Assembly (NCBI GenBank): GCA_016200085.1
Contig: JACQFL010000050.1
Coordinates: forward strand, 51,088-115,087
Length of the DNA stretch: 64,000 nt
Reading direction: 5' to 3'
Origin: Candidatus Rokuibacteriota bacterium
GTDB taxonomy: Bacteria > Methylomirabilota > Methylomirabilia > Rokubacteriales > CSP1-6
How positions within the stretch are numbered: position 1 is the first letter of the stretch; each line of letters begins with the position of its first letter. Positions 63,359 through 64,000 of the stretch are shown here, one piece after another. The position numbers were made by a program, and so were the translations under genes. The notes under the pieces were generated by a model. The model saw only the letters and a program-made list of their open reading frames with translations, made no database searches and was not told where the DNA came from.

Positions 63359-64000
63359 GTGGCCGCGTGGTTCAAGCGCTCGGACGACCGGAGTCCCGCG
63401 CGGACGGTCGTCGTCACCGAAGGGCTGTGGATCAAGTGCGACTCCTGCCGGGAGATCATCTACCGCGCCGAGGTCGAGCGCGCCGGCCACGTCTGCCCCA
63501 AGTGCCGCTACGCCTTCCGGATCTCCGCGCGCGACCGCATCACCCTGCTCACCGACCGGGGCTCGTTCGAGGAGCGCGAGGCCGGGCTCGTGACCGCCGA
63601 CCCGCTCAACTTCAAGGACACCAAGCGGTACCGTGACCGGGTGCGGGCGGCGCGCGAGAAGACCGGGCTCGGCGAAGCCGTCGTCTGCGGGCTCGCCCGC
63701 ATCGGGGGCCTGCCGGTGGTGCTCGCCACCTTCGACTTCTCGTTCCTCGGCGGGAGCATGGGCTCGGTGGCCGGCGAGAAGCTCACCCGCGCCATCGAGC
63801 TGGCCATCGACAAGCACCTGCCGGTGGTGATCGTGTCGGCCTCGGGCGGCGCGCGCATGCAGGAGGGCATCCTGTCCCTCATGCAGATGGCCAAGACGGC
63901 GGCGGCGCTCCAGCGTCTCGCCGCCCAGGGCCTGCCCTACATCTCCGTGCTCACCGACCCGACCACCGGCGGCGTGACCGCGAGCTTCGCGATGCTCGGC
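63359..64000 (+). CDS. accD: Acetyl-CoA carboxylase carboxyltransferase beta subunit, 3' partial
   Basis: The first 214 residues of AccD are visible; the window ends inside the gene. The Cys4 zinc ribbon is complete (IKCDSCREIIYRAEVERAGH followed by VCPKC), then the crotonase-like carboxyltransferase core with FLGGSMGSVAGEKLTRAIEL, SASGGARMQEGILSLMQMAK and LTDPTTGGVTASFA. With AccA, AccB and AccC it makes malonyl-CoA for fatty acids. The GTG at 63359 starts VAAWFKRSDD; it is 2 nt after trpA. Confidence 0.95.
   Translation, partial: MAAWFKRSDDRSPARTVVVTEGLWIKCDSCREIIYRAEVERAGHVCPKCRYAFRISARDRITLLTDRGSFEEREAGLVTADPLNFKDTKRYRDRVRAAREKTGLGEAVVCGLARIGGLPVVLATFDFSFLGGSMGSVAGEKLTRAIELAIDKHLPVVIVSASGGARMQEGILSLMQMAKTAAALQRLAAQGLPYISVLTDPTTGGVTASFAMLG

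Overview
The window is GC-rich (roughly 70% by eye), densely packed bacterial chromosome with many 1- and 4-nt gene overlaps and frequent GTG/TTG starts. Molybdenum hydroxylases, a liv-type ABC transporter, an exosortase-A-type exopolysaccharide locus, a probable selenoprotein and a glycine-reductase-B fragment together suggest an uncultured soil or subsurface lineage such as Candidatus Rokubacteria/Methylomirabilota. That placement is inference from gene content; no rRNA or other phylogenetic marker was used.

Layout. (1) 1-2791: a molybdenum hydroxylase operon (large subunit cut by the window edge, FAD subunit, 2Fe-2S subunit). (2) 2788-4850: a decaying stretch with a broken luciferase-like oxidoreductase, a C-terminal fragment of a glycine/betaine reductase B protein, and a 45-nt 3' piece of tRNA-Thr(CGT) that looks like an old integration site. 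(3) 4851-18232: a small HTH protein, a large secreted protein, two ferritin-like paralogues, a second molybdopterin subunit without partners, a carboxymuconolactone-decarboxylase-like protein with an in-frame TGA that is very probably selenocysteine, a HAD hydrolase, a trimethylamine-dehydrogenase-like flavoprotein, two amidohydrolases and a collapsed GYD-domain gene. (4) 18229-24959: patatin, a TPR protein, a secreted unknown, an orphan GvpL/F protein, a cytidylate-kinase-like/BON fusion and an HtrA protease. (5) 25087-53149: an almost continuous 28-kb exopolysaccharide operon: export protein, XrtA-type ATPase (frameshifted), HD protein, tyrosine-kinase/Wzz/SPOR fusion, KdsC-like phosphatase, O-antigen ligase, flippase, seven glycosyltransferases, methyltransferase, asparagine-synthetase-like amidotransferase, membrane PHP protein, WbqC, PIG-L deacetylase, DegT aminotransferase, a polyprenyl-phosphate sugar-1-phosphate transferase, DUF2062, MscS and GalU. 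(6) 53176-57837: livFGMH plus substrate-binding protein on the minus strand. (7) 57994-64000: a small helical protein, nicotinate phosphoribosyltransferase, trpC-trpF-trpB-trpA and the start of accD.

How it fits together. The exopolysaccharide genes cover a whole Wzx/Wzy-type route: lipid-linked initiation, glycosyl transfer and decoration, flipping, polymerisation, chain-length control and outer-membrane export. No exosortase gene lies in the window. The most notable signals are the CxxU selenoprotein with a textbook bacterial SECIS hairpin, a set of micro-ORFs that bridge most gaps in the exopolysaccharide operon by start/stop overlaps on both sides, a tyrosine kinase that has lost the Walker A' aspartates and gained a SPOR domain, and a PHP protein with a membrane insertion.
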